Source: Pacificitalea manganoxidans
Lineage (GTDB): Bacteria > Pseudomonadota > Alphaproteobacteria > Rhodobacterales > Rhodobacteraceae
Reading direction: 5' to 3'
DNA length: 64,000 nucleotides
NCBI RefSeq assembly: GCF_002504165.1
Contig: NZ_CP021404.1
Location: 2,542,001-2,606,000, forward strand
This document shows, one piece after another, positions 1 through 8,480 of this stretch (position 1 is its first letter; each line of letters starts with the position of its first letter). A model generated the notes under the pieces. The model was not told the DNA's origin and made no database searches. It worked only from the letters and a program-made list of their open reading frames with translations. Position numbers and translations under genes: made by a program.

Positions 1-51
1 TTTGACGAGAAAGAGCCTAGAGCCTGACGCGGCATTGACCAGCGCATTCGC

Positions 52-1026
52 TCAGGCGACGGGCAGACGCGGCGGAACCTCGCCGGTTGCGAGGGATGCC
101 GCCCGCGCGCCGGTGCCGCGACCGCGCCGGGCGGGCGCGTTCTGCTCCGCCCCGGCGGTGAGCCAATCGCGGAACGCGCGCAGCGACGGGCTGCCAAGGC
201 TGCGTTCGGGAAAGATCAACGCGTAGGGCGTGGGGCTGCGGTGACGCCGGTCGGACACCACGACCAGCCGCCCCTCGCGCAGATCGGGCTCCGCCAGCAG
301 CGCGGGCACCAGCCCGACGCCCAAGCCCGCAATCGCGGCTTCCAGCACCATGCCGAAATGATCGAACCGCGCGCCACGGGTGGCCGTGCGGGGATCGACC
401 CCGGCATCGCGGAACCAGTCGAGCCAGAGCGACGGGCGCGTGGATTGCTGCAATAGCGGCAGACGGGCCAGCGTCTCGGGCGCATGTGGGCCGGTCCCGG
501 CCAGCCCCGGCGCGGCCACGGCGAGCAACTGTTCGTCAAACAGCACCTCGGTCACCACGCCGGGCCGCTCGGTGCCGACGCGGCGCAGTTCGGCGTCAAA
601 TGGCTCCGTCTCGAAATCGACGGGGGCCAGCCGGGCGGAGATATCAAAGGTCACGCGCGGCGCGCGCGCCTGGAATCCGGCCAGACGCGGCACCAGCCAG
701 CTTTGCCCTAGGCTGGGCAGCACGGCGAGGCGGAGCACTTCGGAATGACCGCCGAACGCCATCGCGGTCAGCGCCGCCCCATCCAGCCCGTCCAAAAGGC
801 GCTGGGCCTCCTGCGCAAAGCCGCGCCCCGCATCCGACAGCACCAGCCGCCGCCGCACCCGGTCGAAAAGCTGCACGCCGAGGCGCTCTTCCAGCGTGCC
901 GACGGACCGGCTTACCGCGCTTTGCGTCAGGTTCAGCGCCTGAGCCGCGCGGGTCGTCGTCCCGTGGCGAGCGCAGGCGAGAAAGGCCTGAAGTTCGGAA
1001 ATGGTCGGCAGATAGCTGGCACGCAT
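52..1026 (-). CDS. LysR family transcriptional regulator, probable GcdR-type
   Basis: 324 aa, the usual LysR length. A winged helix-turn-helix lies at about residues 8-67 (AAQALNLTQSAVSRSV recognition region), followed by a two-lobed periplasmic-binding-protein-like effector domain. The start is an ATG preceded by AAGGG. The gene is divergent from glutaryl-CoA dehydrogenase with 166 bp between the two starts, and that gap holds a textbook LysR box. LysR genes divergent from gcdH are common in proteobacteria, so control of the glutaryl-CoA genes is inferred; the inducer cannot be read from the sequence. The C-terminus (last ~25 residues, Arg/Gly/Ala-rich) looks disordered. Family call is firm, target is an inference from position. 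Confidence 0.9.
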   Translation of the reverse strand: MRASYLPTISELQAFLACARHGTTTRAAQALNLTQSAVSRSVGTLEERLGVQLFDRVRRRLVLSDAGRGFAQEAQRLLDGLDGAALTAMAFGGHSEVLRLAVLPSLGQSWLVPRLAGFQARAPRVTFDISARLAPVDFETEPFDAELRRVGTERPGVVTEVLFDEQLLAVAAPGLAGTGPHAPETLARLPLLQQSTRPSLWLDWFRDAGVDPRTATRGARFDHFGMVLEAAIAGLGVGLVPALLAEPDLREGRLVVVSDRRHRSPTPYALIFPERSLGSPSLRAFRDWLTAGAEQNAPARRGRGTGARAASLATGEVPPRLPVA

Positions 1027-1059
1027 GGGAAACCCTTATACTCACGATCCCGTGACCCT

Positions 1060-1074
1060 ATGAGATACACTCAT
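1060..1074. promoter_or_regulatory. LysR-type operator (T-N11-A dyad)
   Basis: ATGAGATACACTCAT has five-base arms (ATGAG/CTCAT) and contains TGAG-N5-CTCA, a T-N11-A LysR box. A second dyad, TCACG-N4-CGTGA, lies at 1042-1055. Both sit in the gap between the divergent lysR gene and gcdH, as expected for an autoregulated LysR with a divergent target. Confidence 0.6.
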
Positions 1075-1192
1075 GACAAGTCCAGATAAGATCGTTTGCT
1101 CCGCCGCTTGCCGTTCCGGTATCCTACGGCAAACGCACCAGATCCCGCCTTGGCCCCTAGGCCGGGCGCGGATCGGACATCCGGAGGACATC

Positions 1193-2419
1193 ATGGACCA
1201 GACCACCCGCAAACCCCTGAGCCCGCAAAGCGCCCCCGATCTGAGCCGGTTCGAATGGGACGATCCACTGCGGCTGGAAAGCCAGCTTGACGAAGACGAG
1301 CGTATGCTGCGCGACGCCGCACGGGACTTTGCCCAATCGGTGTTGCAGCCGCGGGTCATCGATGCGTTCCGCGAAGAACGCGACGCGCCGGAGCTGTTCG
1401 CGCAGATGGGCGAAGCCGGGCTTCTGGGGGCGACCCTGCCGGAGCAATATGGCGGGCTTGGCGCGTCCTACGTTACCTATGGCCTGATCGCGCGGGAGAT
1501 CGAGCGCGTGGATAGCGGCTACCGTTCGATGATGTCGGTGCAGTCGAGCCTCGTGATCTACCCCATCTATGCCTATGGCAGCGAGGAGCAGCGCCAGAAA
1601 TACCTGCCGAAGCTGGCCTCCGGCGAATGGATCGGCTGTTTCGGCCTGACCGAGCCTGACGCGGGCTCCGACCCGGCGGGGATGAAGACCCGCGCAGTAA
1701 AGACCGACACCGGCTATCGCATCAGCGGCTCGAAGATGTGGATTTCCAACGCGCCATTCGCGGACGTTTTCGTGGTCTGGGCGAAGTCGGACGCGCATGA
1801 CGGCAAGATCCGTGGCTTTGTGCTGGAGAAGGGCATGAAGGGGCTGAGCGCGCCCAAGATCGAGGGCAAGCTGAGCCTGCGCGCCTCCACCACCGGCGAG
1901 ATCGTCATGGACGGGGTCGAGGTCGGCGAGGACGCGCTGCTGCCGCATGTGCAGGGCCTGAAAGGTCCGTTCGGCTGTCTGAACCGCGCACGCTACGGCA
2001 TTGCGTGGGGCGTCATGGGCGCGGCGGAATTCTGCTGGATGGGCGCGCGGCAATACGGGCTGGATCGCAAGCAGTTTGGTAAGCCGCTGGCGCAGACCCA
2101 ACTGTTTCAGAAGAAGCTCGCCGACATGCAGACCGAAATCGCACTGGGCCTTCAGGCCGCGTTGCAGGTCGGCCGCCTGATGGACCGGGCCGAAGCCGCG
2201 CCGGAGATGATCAGCCTCATCAAGCGCAACAACTGCGGCAAGGCGCTCGACATCGCGCGGGCCTCGCGGGACATGCATGGCGGCAATGGCATCTCCGAGG
2301 AGTTTCAGGTGATGCGCCACATGGTGAACCTTGAGACGGTGAACACCTATGAGGGCACCCATGATGTGCATGCGCTGATCCTTGGCCGGGCGCAGACCGG
2401 GCTGCAGGCGTTTTTCTGA
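1193..2419 (+). CDS. gcdH: Glutaryl-CoA dehydrogenase
   Basis: 408 aa acyl-CoA dehydrogenase that oxidatively decarboxylates glutaryl-CoA to crotonyl-CoA with FAD and ETF in lysine/tryptophan/glutarate breakdown. N-terminal helical, middle beta and C-terminal helical domains are complete. The signature [13 protein letters not shown] and the FAD/substrate region around [14 protein letters not shown] are present. The C-terminal [16 protein letters not shown] carries the catalytic Glu (about residue 387) in the glutaryl-CoA dehydrogenase context. An in-frame upstream extension exists, but the ATG at 1193 has GGAGG five bases upstream and gives the family length. The stop codon overlaps the start of the CoA-transferase (TGATG), so the two are translationally coupled. 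Confidence 0.95.
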   Translation: MDQTTRKPLSPQSAPDLSRFEWDDPLRLESQLDEDERMLRDAARDFAQSVLQPRVIDAFREERDAPELFAQMGEAGLLGATLPEQYGGLGASYVTYGLIAREIERVDSGYRSMMSVQSSLVIYPIYAYGSEEQRQKYLPKLASGEWIGCFGLTEPDAGSDPAGMKTRAVKTDTGYRISGSKMWISNAPFADVFVVWAKSDAHDGKIRGFVLEKGMKGLSAPKIEGKLSLRASTTGEIVMDGVEVGEDALLPHVQGLKGPFGCLNRARYGIAWGVMGAAEFCWMGARQYGLDRKQFGKPLAQTQLFQKKLADMQTEIALGLQAALQVGRLMDRAEAAPEMISLIKRNNCGKALDIARASRDMHGGNGISEEFQVMRHMVNLETVNTYEGTHDVHALILGRAQTGLQAFF

Positions 2420-3573
2420 TGCCGGAGACGACTGCCCCGCTCGCCGGGCTGAAGGTGGTGGAACTGGCGCGTATTCTGGCCGGCCCGTGGGCCGGGCAGG
2501 CGCTGGCGGATCTGGGCGCGACGGTGATCAAGGTGGAAAGCCCCGAAGGCGACGACACCCGCCGCTGGGGTCCGCCCTTTGCCGCCGATGGCGCAGCGGC
2601 GTATTTCCATTGCTGCAACCGGGGCAAGCGCTCGGTCACTGCCGATTTCCGCAATCCGCAGGATCTGGAGATGGTGCGCGCGCTGATCGCCGAGGCGGAT
2701 GTGGTGATCGAGAATTTCAAGTTGGGCGGGCTGGTGAAATACGGGCTCGATTACGCTACCCTGTCGGCGGTGCATCCGGGGCTGATCTATTGCTCGATCA
2801 CCGGGTTTGGCCAGACCGGCCCCTATGCCAGCCGCGCGGGCTATGACTACTTGATCCAAGGCATGTCGGGGATCATGGACCTGACCGGCCCTGCCGATGG
2901 CGCGCCGCAGAAAATGGGCGTGGCCTTTACCGATATATTTACTGGGCTCTATTCGGTCATCGCCATTCAGGCGGCCTTGGCGGAGCGGGCGCGCTCCGGG
3001 CGCGGGGCGCATCTGGACATGGCGCTGCTCGACGCGGCGGTGGGGGTGCTGGCCAATCAGGGGCTGAATTTCCTGACCACCGGCACCGCGCCGCGCCGTC
3101 TGGGCAATGCGCATCCCAATATCGCGCCCTATCAGGTGTTTCCGGTGCGCGACGGGCATTTCATCCTGGCTGTCGGCAATGACGCGCAGTTCACGCGGGC
3201 CTGCGCGGTGCTGGGGCTCGATGCGGTGGCCATCGATCCACGCTATCGCAGCAATGCCGACCGGGTGGCCAATCGCGACAGCCTGACCCACGCGATGGAG
3301 GCCGCGACCCGCGACTGGGGCCGCGACGATCTGCTATCGGCGCTGGAGGCGGCGGGCGTGCCTGCCGGGCCGATCAACACCGTCGAGGATGTGTTCGCCG
3401 ATCCGCAGGTGCAGGCGCGCGGCATGCGGATCGACCCCGAAGGCCAGCCGGGCGTGCGTATGCCGGTGATGATCGGGGGTGATCCGATGGCAGCGGCGCG
3501 CCCCTCGCCGGAGCTTGGCGCCGATACGGATGCGGTGACCGCCGCGCTGGCACAGGGCGACAGTCCTTGGTGA
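2419..3573 (+). CDS. CaiB/BaiF family III CoA-transferase, probably acting on glutarate
   Basis: 384 aa, a full-length family III CoA-transferase. Visible family features are the N-terminal VVELARILAGPWAGQ, the VVIENFKLGGLVKYGLDY segment with the preceding conserved region, the catalytic Asp in GYDYLIQGMSGIMDLTG (about residues 148-164), and the C-terminal GVPAGPINTVEDV. Its start overlaps the gcdH stop. Enzymes in this position (SUGCT-like) transfer CoA from succinyl-CoA or another donor to glutarate and so feed GcdH. Substrate assignment comes from the operon, not from residues. Confidence 0.85.
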   Translation: MPETTAPLAGLKVVELARILAGPWAGQALADLGATVIKVESPEGDDTRRWGPPFAADGAAAYFHCCNRGKRSVTADFRNPQDLEMVRALIAEADVVIENFKLGGLVKYGLDYATLSAVHPGLIYCSITGFGQTGPYASRAGYDYLIQGMSGIMDLTGPADGAPQKMGVAFTDIFTGLYSVIAIQAALAERARSGRGAHLDMALLDAAVGVLANQGLNFLTTGTAPRRLGNAHPNIAPYQVFPVRDGHFILAVGNDAQFTRACAVLGLDAVAIDPRYRSNADRVANRDSLTHAMEAATRDWGRDDLLSALEAAGVPAGPINTVEDVFADPQVQARGMRIDPEGQPGVRMPVMIGGDPMAAARPSPELGADTDAVTAALAQGDSPW

Positions 3574-3586
3574 TGTGAGATAGACG

Positions 3587-3620
3587 CGCGCGCGGCGGGC
3601 CATCGCCACAGCCGCGCGCG
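3587..3620. terminator. Hairpin between convergent genes
   Basis: A 10-bp perfect stem (CGCGCGCGGC / GCCGCGCGCG) with a 14-nt loop sits between the ends of the CoA-transferase (+) and aroE (-). There is no T tract, so it is a weak or Rho-assisted terminator candidate for either strand. Confidence 0.4.
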
Positions 3621-3627
3621 GGTCAGC

Positions 3628-4455
3628 TCATTCCATGTCCAGCAGGCGCGCCCGCAGTGCGTCGGTATCTTCCAGCCGGATCCCGCTGAAGATCTCGAAC
3701 CCGTGCACACCCTGCCAGAAGAACAGTTCCCAGCCTGACAGAAACGGCGTGCCTGCGGCTTCCGACTGCACGGCAAAGGGCGTGACGGCAGGGGTGTAGA
3801 CCGCATCGAACGACCAGTTGGCCGTGGGGAAGCGGCCTTCGGGCACGGCGGAGCCGCCATAGCCCACCATGCCCAGCGGGGTGCAATTGACCACGCCATC
3901 GGCATGGTCGAGGTCATCGACCGTCCCGGTCCGGCCCATGGTGACGCCATTGCCCGCCTGCGTGATCGCCTGTGCCAATGCATCGGCCTTGGCGCGATCC
4001 ATATCGACCAGCACCACCTCTGACGCGCCAAGAGCGACCAGCCCAAAGGCCACGGCGCGACCGACGCCGCCTGCCCCGAACTGCACCACCCGCCCCGGCG
4101 CCATATCCCCGAACTGCGCGCGGTAGGCGGCGATGAAACCGCTATGGTCAGTGTTAAACCCGCGCGGCCCATCGGCGGCAAACAGCACCGTGTTGCAGGC
4201 GCCGATCCGGGCCACCAGCGGATCATCGATGCGCAGATGCGGCACCACCCGTTCCTTATAGGGCAGCGTGACATTGGTGCCCGCCAGCCCGTCGGCCTGC
4301 GCCTTGGCAAAGGTGTCCTCGAAGCTCAGCCCCAGTTCGGGCGGAATATAGAGGTCATAGCGCGTCGGGCGCCCGGCCAACTCACCTGCGGTCCGTTGCA
4401 GGGCGGGCGACCGGGACGCCTTGATGTTGTCTCCGATGAGACCGAGTTTCAGCAT
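3628..4455 (-). CDS. aroE: Shikimate/quinate dehydrogenase, NAD-type
   Basis: 275 aa, typical AroE length. Substrate-binding SxS (Ser14, Ser16), catalytic Lys67 in NVTLPYKE, Asp103 in FNTDHSG, and a Rossmann GAGGVGRA at about 127-134 are all visible. Where biosynthetic NADP enzymes usually have N-R-T, this one has LVDMDRAKA with an Asp (D151) at the end of beta-2, which suggests NAD preference as in catabolic quinate/shikimate dehydrogenases. The reading frame is open much further upstream, but the ATG at 4455 lies 8 nt after dctM and gives the family length. It is the last gene of a TRAP transporter operon. Together with aroQ at 9349 this points to catabolism of quinate or shikimate; a biosynthetic role cannot be excluded. 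Confidence 0.88.
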   Translation of the reverse strand: MLKLGLIGDNIKASRSPALQRTAGELAGRPTRYDLYIPPELGLSFEDTFAKAQADGLAGTNVTLPYKERVVPHLRIDDPLVARIGACNTVLFAADGPRGFNTDHSGFIAAYRAQFGDMAPGRVVQFGAGGVGRAVAFGLVALGASEVVLVDMDRAKADALAQAITQAGNGVTMGRTGTVDDLDHADGVVNCTPLGMVGYGGSAVPEGRFPTANWSFDAVYTPAVTPFAVQSEAAGTPFLSGWELFFWQGVHGFEIFSGIRLEDTDALRARLLDME

Positions 4456-4463
4456 GAGATGGA

Positions 4464-5759
4464 TTATCCTTCGTATCCCAGCAGGCGCGGCAGGAACAGA
4501 ACGATGCCCGGGAACAGGATCATCGCCAGCAGCGCCACGACCAGCACAAAGAGGAATGCCCAGATTTCGCGGATGATGGAGCCCAGCGGAATGCCCGTCA
4601 CCGCGTTGATGACGAACAGCAAAACCCCATAGGGCGGCGTGATCAGGCCGATCATCGTGTTGACCACGATCACCACCCCGAAATGCACCAGATCGATACC
4701 CAGTTCGCGGCAGGTCGGGATGAACAGCGGGATGATGACCAGAATAATGGTCGTGGCGTCCAGCACACAGCCCAACAGCAACACCACCACGTTGACGGCC
4801 AGTAGGAACATCAGCGGCGACACATCGATGCCGACGAGCTTCTCGGCCATCATCGAGGGGATGTTTTCCGAGGCCACGATGTAGTTCAGGATCAGCGCCC
4901 CGCCGATCACCAGACCGACCGCGGCAGAGGAGCGCGCGCTTTCCACGAAGATCTCGTAGAGCCCGCGGAAGCTCAGCGCGCGGTAGAACACGCCCGCCAG
5001 CACCAGCGCGTAGAACGCGGCGACGGCTGCAGCCTCGGTCGGCGTGGTGACGCCGCCATAGATCCCGTAAAGCAGGATCGCGGGCATCAGCAGCGCCGGC
5101 ACCGCATTGATCGCGGTCTTGGGCAGTTCGCGCAGCGGCACCGGCTCTTCCAGCGCAAAGCCACGGCGGGTCGACAGCCACGCGTTCATCACGATCAGCA
5201 CCAGACCCATGAACAGGCCGGGCAGGATGCCCCCCATGAACAGGTAGCCGATGGAGCTGTTGGAGATCAGCGCGTAAAGCACCATCGGGATCGACGGCGG
5301 AATGATCGGGCCGATGGTGGCCGAGGCGGCGGTGATCGCGGCGGCATAGCCCGGCGTATAGCGCCCGTCCTTGGTCATCATCTGGATGATGATCTTGCCG
5401 ATGCCCGCCGCATCCGCGACCGCCGAGCCCGACATCCCCGAAAAGATCAGCGATGCCACGATATTCACATGACCCAGCCCGCCGCGGAACCGGCCCACCG
5501 CCGCCACGCAGAAGGTCAGCAGTCGTTCGGAAATGGTGCCCGCATTCATGATGTTCGCGGCCACGATGAACAGCGGCACGGCCAGCAGAATGAAGCTGTC
5601 ATAGAGACCCTGCAGGATCTGCTCCCCCGCAAGGGCGATGTCCTGACCGGCCACGGCCAGATAGGCCAGCGCGCCGAGGATCACGGAATAGGCGATGGGC
5701 GTGCCGATCGCGGCCAGCAGGAAAATAGTCAGCAGGCAGGCGGTAAGTTCGAAGCTCAT
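4464..5759 (-). CDS. dctM: TRAP transporter large permease (DctM)
   Basis: 431 aa and about 12 hydrophobic helices, standard for DctM (PF06808). The conserved IGPIIPPSIPMVLYA and the C-terminal TPPYGVLLFVINAV motifs are present. It forms the sodium-driven translocation subunit in the inner membrane. Its start codon overlaps the end of dctQ by one base, and aroE follows after 8 nt, so dctQ-dctM-aroE are one transcript. Substrate is inferred from the neighbouring aroE and aroQ to be a quinate/shikimate-like hydroxy acid. Confidence 0.93.
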   Translation of the reverse strand: MSFELTACLLTIFLLAAIGTPIAYSVILGALAYLAVAGQDIALAGEQILQGLYDSFILLAVPLFIVAANIMNAGTISERLLTFCVAAVGRFRGGLGHVNIVASLIFSGMSGSAVADAAGIGKIIIQMMTKDGRYTPGYAAAITAASATIGPIIPPSIPMVLYALISNSSIGYLFMGGILPGLFMGLVLIVMNAWLSTRRGFALEEPVPLRELPKTAINAVPALLMPAILLYGIYGGVTTPTEAAAVAAFYALVLAGVFYRALSFRGLYEIFVESARSSAAVGLVIGGALILNYIVASENIPSMMAEKLVGIDVSPLMFLLAVNVVVLLLGCVLDATTIILVIIPLFIPTCRELGIDLVHFGVVIVVNTMIGLITPPYGVLLFVINAVTGIPLGSIIREIWAFLFVLVVALLAMILFPGIVLFLPRLLGYEG

Positions 5760-6262
5760 CAGTCTTCCCCGACGTGAATTTCATGGGCCTCGGTCGATGC
5801 GCCGTGCCGCAGGGTGCTGACGAACACCCAGATGTAGCGGACCGACACCACGACGAGGAAGATGGCATAGCAGGAGAAGATCGTGCGCAATGGCACGCCC
5901 AGCGTGGCGCTGCGCTTGATTTTGAGGAAGTCGATGTAATCCCACGTGGGCAGCAGCGAATACAGCAGCCCGCCCGCGATGGCCGCGGCCGAGATCAGCG
6001 CAAACACCTTGCGCGGGCCATCCGGCACGGCAAGGTAAAGAATGTCGAAGGTGACGTGATCGCGGTCGCGCACGATAAACGCGGCACCGATGAACACGAT
6101 CCAGATCCACAACGTCAGGTTCAGCTCGATGGTCCAGCCCACCGCGCCGCCCAGAACGTAGCGGGAAAAGATCTGCACGAGAAATGTCGCGAAGAGTGCG
6201 AAGAGGGCAGCTGCGGTCAGCGCCTCGACGATCCGCACGATCCATCTGACAGGTGTCTGCAT
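5759..6262 (-). CDS. dctQ: TRAP transporter small permease (DctQ)
   Basis: 167 aa with four predicted membrane helices (about residues 14-36, 48-67, 86-108, 128-150). The FSRYVLGGAVGWTIELNLTLW segment is typical of DctQ (PF04290). An upstream in-frame extension of 43 residues is Pro/Gly/Arg-rich and hydrophilic, so the ATG at 6262, preceded by GGAGAT, is the likely start. DctQ binds DctM and is needed for uptake with the periplasmic DctP. Confidence 0.92.
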   Translation of the reverse strand: MQTPVRWIVRIVEALTAAALFALFATFLVQIFSRYVLGGAVGWTIELNLTLWIWIVFIGAAFIVRDRDHVTFDILYLAVPDGPRKVFALISAAAIAGGLLYSLLPTWDYIDFLKIKRSATLGVPLRTIFSCYAIFLVVVSVRYIWVFVSTLRHGASTEAHEIHVGED

Positions 6263-6424
6263 CGGAAATCTCCTAAACCTCGCCGACCCTGCGGCGCCTG
6301 CGGCTTCGCCCGTCCCGCTGTGGGGCCACGCCGTGGCACAGCCGGGGGGCGGATGGTCGTCGGGCGCGGAATGACCGCGCCCGAACCTCAAGCCTGCGAC
6401 CGTGCCCGACAGGCGCGGTCATGC

Positions 6425-6452
6425 CGGAGGGCACCCCTGCGGGGCCCCTCCG
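6425..6452 (-). terminator. Intra-operon hairpin between dctP and dctQ
   Basis: Outer arms CGGAGGG/CCCTCCG enclose inner arms CCCC/GGGG with loop TGC. It lies in the 199-nt gap between dctP and dctQ. Such hairpins after the binding-protein gene usually protect its mRNA or attenuate readthrough so that the binding protein exceeds the permeases. No T tract is present. Confidence 0.5.
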
Positions 6453-6461
6453 CCGTGGCGA

Positions 6462-7463
6462 TCACTCGCCCAGTGCGTTGATCTGGTCGAGAACACCCTC
6501 GGGCCAATCGGCGGCGTATTCGCTTTCCAGATACATGGACTGCACCCGCTCGCGGAATGCGGCCAGATCGGGCTCATAGACCTTCAGGCCCTGCTCTTCG
6601 ACGAAGCTGACCAGTTCTTCTTCCTTGGCAAGCTGGTTCTGGCGACCGAATTCGGCGGCTTCATCAGCGGCGGATTGAACGGCCTGCTGCTGCTCTTCGG
6701 AGAGGTTGTTCCAGACTTCCAGACCGATGGTCAGGTAGTTCAGGTCCACGAGATGCGAGGTCAGGACGATCTGGTCGGTGACTTCGTAGAACTTCGCGTC
6801 CACCACGGTGGGGATCGGGTTGTCCTGACCGTCGATCGCGCCGGTCTGCAGCGCGGTGTAAACTTCGGTAAAGGCGACGGGGACCGGGTTCGCACCCAGC
6901 GCACGGCCAAGGAACTGCCATGCGTCAGTGCCGGGCATCCGCAGCTTCACGCCATCCAGATCCTCGGGGGTCTGCACGTCGCGGTCGCCTTTCAGGTTCA
7001 GCTGACGCTTGCCCAGATACATCACGGACAGCAGCTTCACGCCCAGTTCGTCTTCGACCTTCTGCTTGAACGGGTCCATCAGCGGGTCGTTGAACACCGC
7101 GACCTGATGTTCGGCGCTCTGGTGCACATAGCCCGCCGTGAAGATCGAGAATTCGGGGAAGAAGACGGCCAGTTCCTGCGCGGACGCGATCGACATCTCA
7201 AGGTTGCCGCGCGCGATGGCTTCCAGCTCGGTGCCCTGCTTGTAGAGCGTCGCGTTCCAATGCGGCTCGAAGCTCGCGAAATCGGAAACGGCGGGGCCGA
7301 ATTTCTCGACCAGTGCGACAGCGCGCTGATCGGTTTCAGATGCCGGCGAAGACAGGCGCAGCTGCAGCTTGTCCTGAGCAAAGGCCGAGGTGGCGAGGCT
7401 GACGCTGGCCGCAGCGGCCGCAGCAAGACCGAACGCGGCGCGCCGCGTGACTTTCATAGACAT
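6462..7463 (-). CDS. dctP: TRAP transporter solute-binding protein (DctP)
   Basis: 333 aa periplasmic receptor of the DctP family (PF03480). The N-terminal signal has a TRRAAFG twin-arginine-like segment, a long Ala-rich hydrophobic core and an AFA-Q cleavage site. KLRMPGTDAWQFLGRALGAN and FTEVYTALQTGAIDGQDNP are family signatures, with the substrate-carboxylate Arg region in KLRM. The start at 7463 is preceded by GGAGG at six bases. It is the first gene of the dctPQM-aroE transcript. The 147-nt upstream gap holds a 14-bp palindrome that may be the operator for one of the adjacent GntR proteins. Confidence 0.92.
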   Translation of the reverse strand: MSMKVTRRAAFGLAAAAAASVSLATSAFAQDKLQLRLSSPASETDQRAVALVEKFGPAVSDFASFEPHWNATLYKQGTELEAIARGNLEMSIASAQELAVFFPEFSIFTAGYVHQSAEHQVAVFNDPLMDPFKQKVEDELGVKLLSVMYLGKRQLNLKGDRDVQTPEDLDGVKLRMPGTDAWQFLGRALGANPVPVAFTEVYTALQTGAIDGQDNPIPTVVDAKFYEVTDQIVLTSHLVDLNYLTIGLEVWNNLSEEQQQAVQSAADEAAEFGRQNQLAKEEELVSFVEEQGLKVYEPDLAAFRERVQSMYLESEYAADWPEGVLDQINALGE

Positions 7464-7594
7464 GGATGTCCTCCCAAGTGTCGTTACGCGTCGGCAACCC
7501 GACGGCACCCGCGGACCCTGCCAATGCTCCATGTCAAAATCAACAGAAATATTCCGGCATCTACCAAAAAATTCCGTTTGTCCGTGAAAGCACT

Positions 7595-7608
7595 AATAAT
7601 CGATTATT
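7595..7608. promoter_or_regulatory. Palindromic operator candidate upstream of dctP
   Basis: AATAATCGATTATT is a perfect 14-bp palindrome in otherwise GC-rich DNA, 132 bp upstream of the dctP start and just beyond the 3' end of the GntR gene. Its core ATAATCGATT recurs at 8417-8426 between the two divergent gntR genes. Binding by one of the FCD regulators is an inference. Confidence 0.5.
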
Positions 7609-7610
7609 CA

Positions 7611-8270
7611 TCATCCGACCTGAAGGGCCGAGGTCACGCCGCTTTCGATATGGTCGCGCAGGATCGCTTTCGCGGCGGCCGCATCGCGGGCCAGCGCGGC
7701 GTCAAGCATCTGTTTGTGCTGCTGGGAGGCGATCTCTCCGCGGTTCGTCAGAACCCGGAATTGGTAGCGAAGGTATTTGTCGAAAACGACGCGGTGGATG
7801 TTGAGAAGCTGCTCCGAATGGCAGGCCGCGATCAGGGCCACATGGAATTCGCCATCAAACAGCCGCCAGTGCTGCAGCGCGGTCATGTCGCCCGAATTGA
7901 TCCGCTGCTCCATCCGGTAAAGCCGGTGATGGGCGGCGATGATTCGGCCTTCCCACGCTGTATCGCCACGCTCGAACGACCGGTGCATGGCATGGGATTC
8001 CAGCAAGATGCGCAGTTCGGCCAGTTCGTGCAGATCGTCTTCGGAGATCGGCGCGGCAAAGAAGCCGCGCTGCCCTTCGGTGACCACGAACCCCTCCATC
8101 GTCAGACGGTTGAGCGCTTCGCGCAGGGTCGATGTGCTGGCGCCGTAAGCGTCGCGCAGTGCCGAAAGCTTCAGCTTGTCGCCGGGCCCGTGGCGGCCAA
8201 AAATGATGTCACGGCGCAGTGCCCCGTAAAGGGACGCGCCGATCGAGGCGGGCTCGGTGACCTGCTGCAT
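7611..8270 (-). CDS. GntR family regulator with FCD domain (1)
   Basis: 219 aa. A winged HTH at residues 10-75 (SALRDAYGASTSTLREALNRLTMEGFV) is followed by an all-helical FCD ligand-binding domain. That domain keeps its metal/carboxylate ligands in the pattern D-x3-H (DGEFHVAL) and later His residues (QQHKQML, RDHIESG). FCD regulators sense small organic acids and usually control transport and catabolic genes next to them. The start is an ATG with AAGGA upstream. It lies upstream of dctP on the same strand and is divergent from a second GntR gene, so two related regulators flank one catabolic cluster. Confidence 0.9.
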   Translation of the reverse strand: MQQVTEPASIGASLYGALRRDIIFGRHGPGDKLKLSALRDAYGASTSTLREALNRLTMEGFVVTEGQRGFFAAPISEDDLHELAELRILLESHAMHRSFERGDTAWEGRIIAAHHRLYRMEQRINSGDMTALQHWRLFDGEFHVALIAACHSEQLLNIHRVVFDKYLRYQFRVLTNRGEIASQQHKQMLDAALARDAAAAKAILRDHIESGVTSALQVG

Positions 8271-8416
8271 GATGTTCCTTGTCGTTGCCTTTGCCCCGGC
8301 AGACCCCGGCCCCCGCTGGCCCGTGCGGGCGCGGAGCCGCGGCGTGCGGAGCGGTCCTCCCTCTCGGAAGGGCCGAGAATAAGTGACATTCAGAGCCTGT
8401 CCACAGATTCTTGCAT

Positions 8417-8426
8417 ATAATCGATT
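8417..8426. promoter_or_regulatory. Second copy of the ATAATCGATT motif between divergent gntR genes
   Basis: This ten-base AT-rich core matches the centre of the palindrome upstream of dctP (7595-7608). It sits in the 210-bp divergent gap between the two FCD regulators, inside a short AT-rich stretch (8406-8430). It suggests cross- or auto-regulation by one of them. Confidence 0.45.
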
Positions 8427-8480
8427 TCAGTGCCAAACCCTGCACTGTTCGATCTTTGTCGGACGACCGAGGGAGGCGCA

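Noticed and set aside
1-51. A gene entering from the left edge
   Set aside because: Only 51 bases precede the lysR stop and no frame shows a recognisable protein end.
6402-8420. A 672-residue open frame opposite dctP and the GntR gene
   Set aside because: It is antisense to two well-supported genes, has no ribosome site and no recognisable domain.
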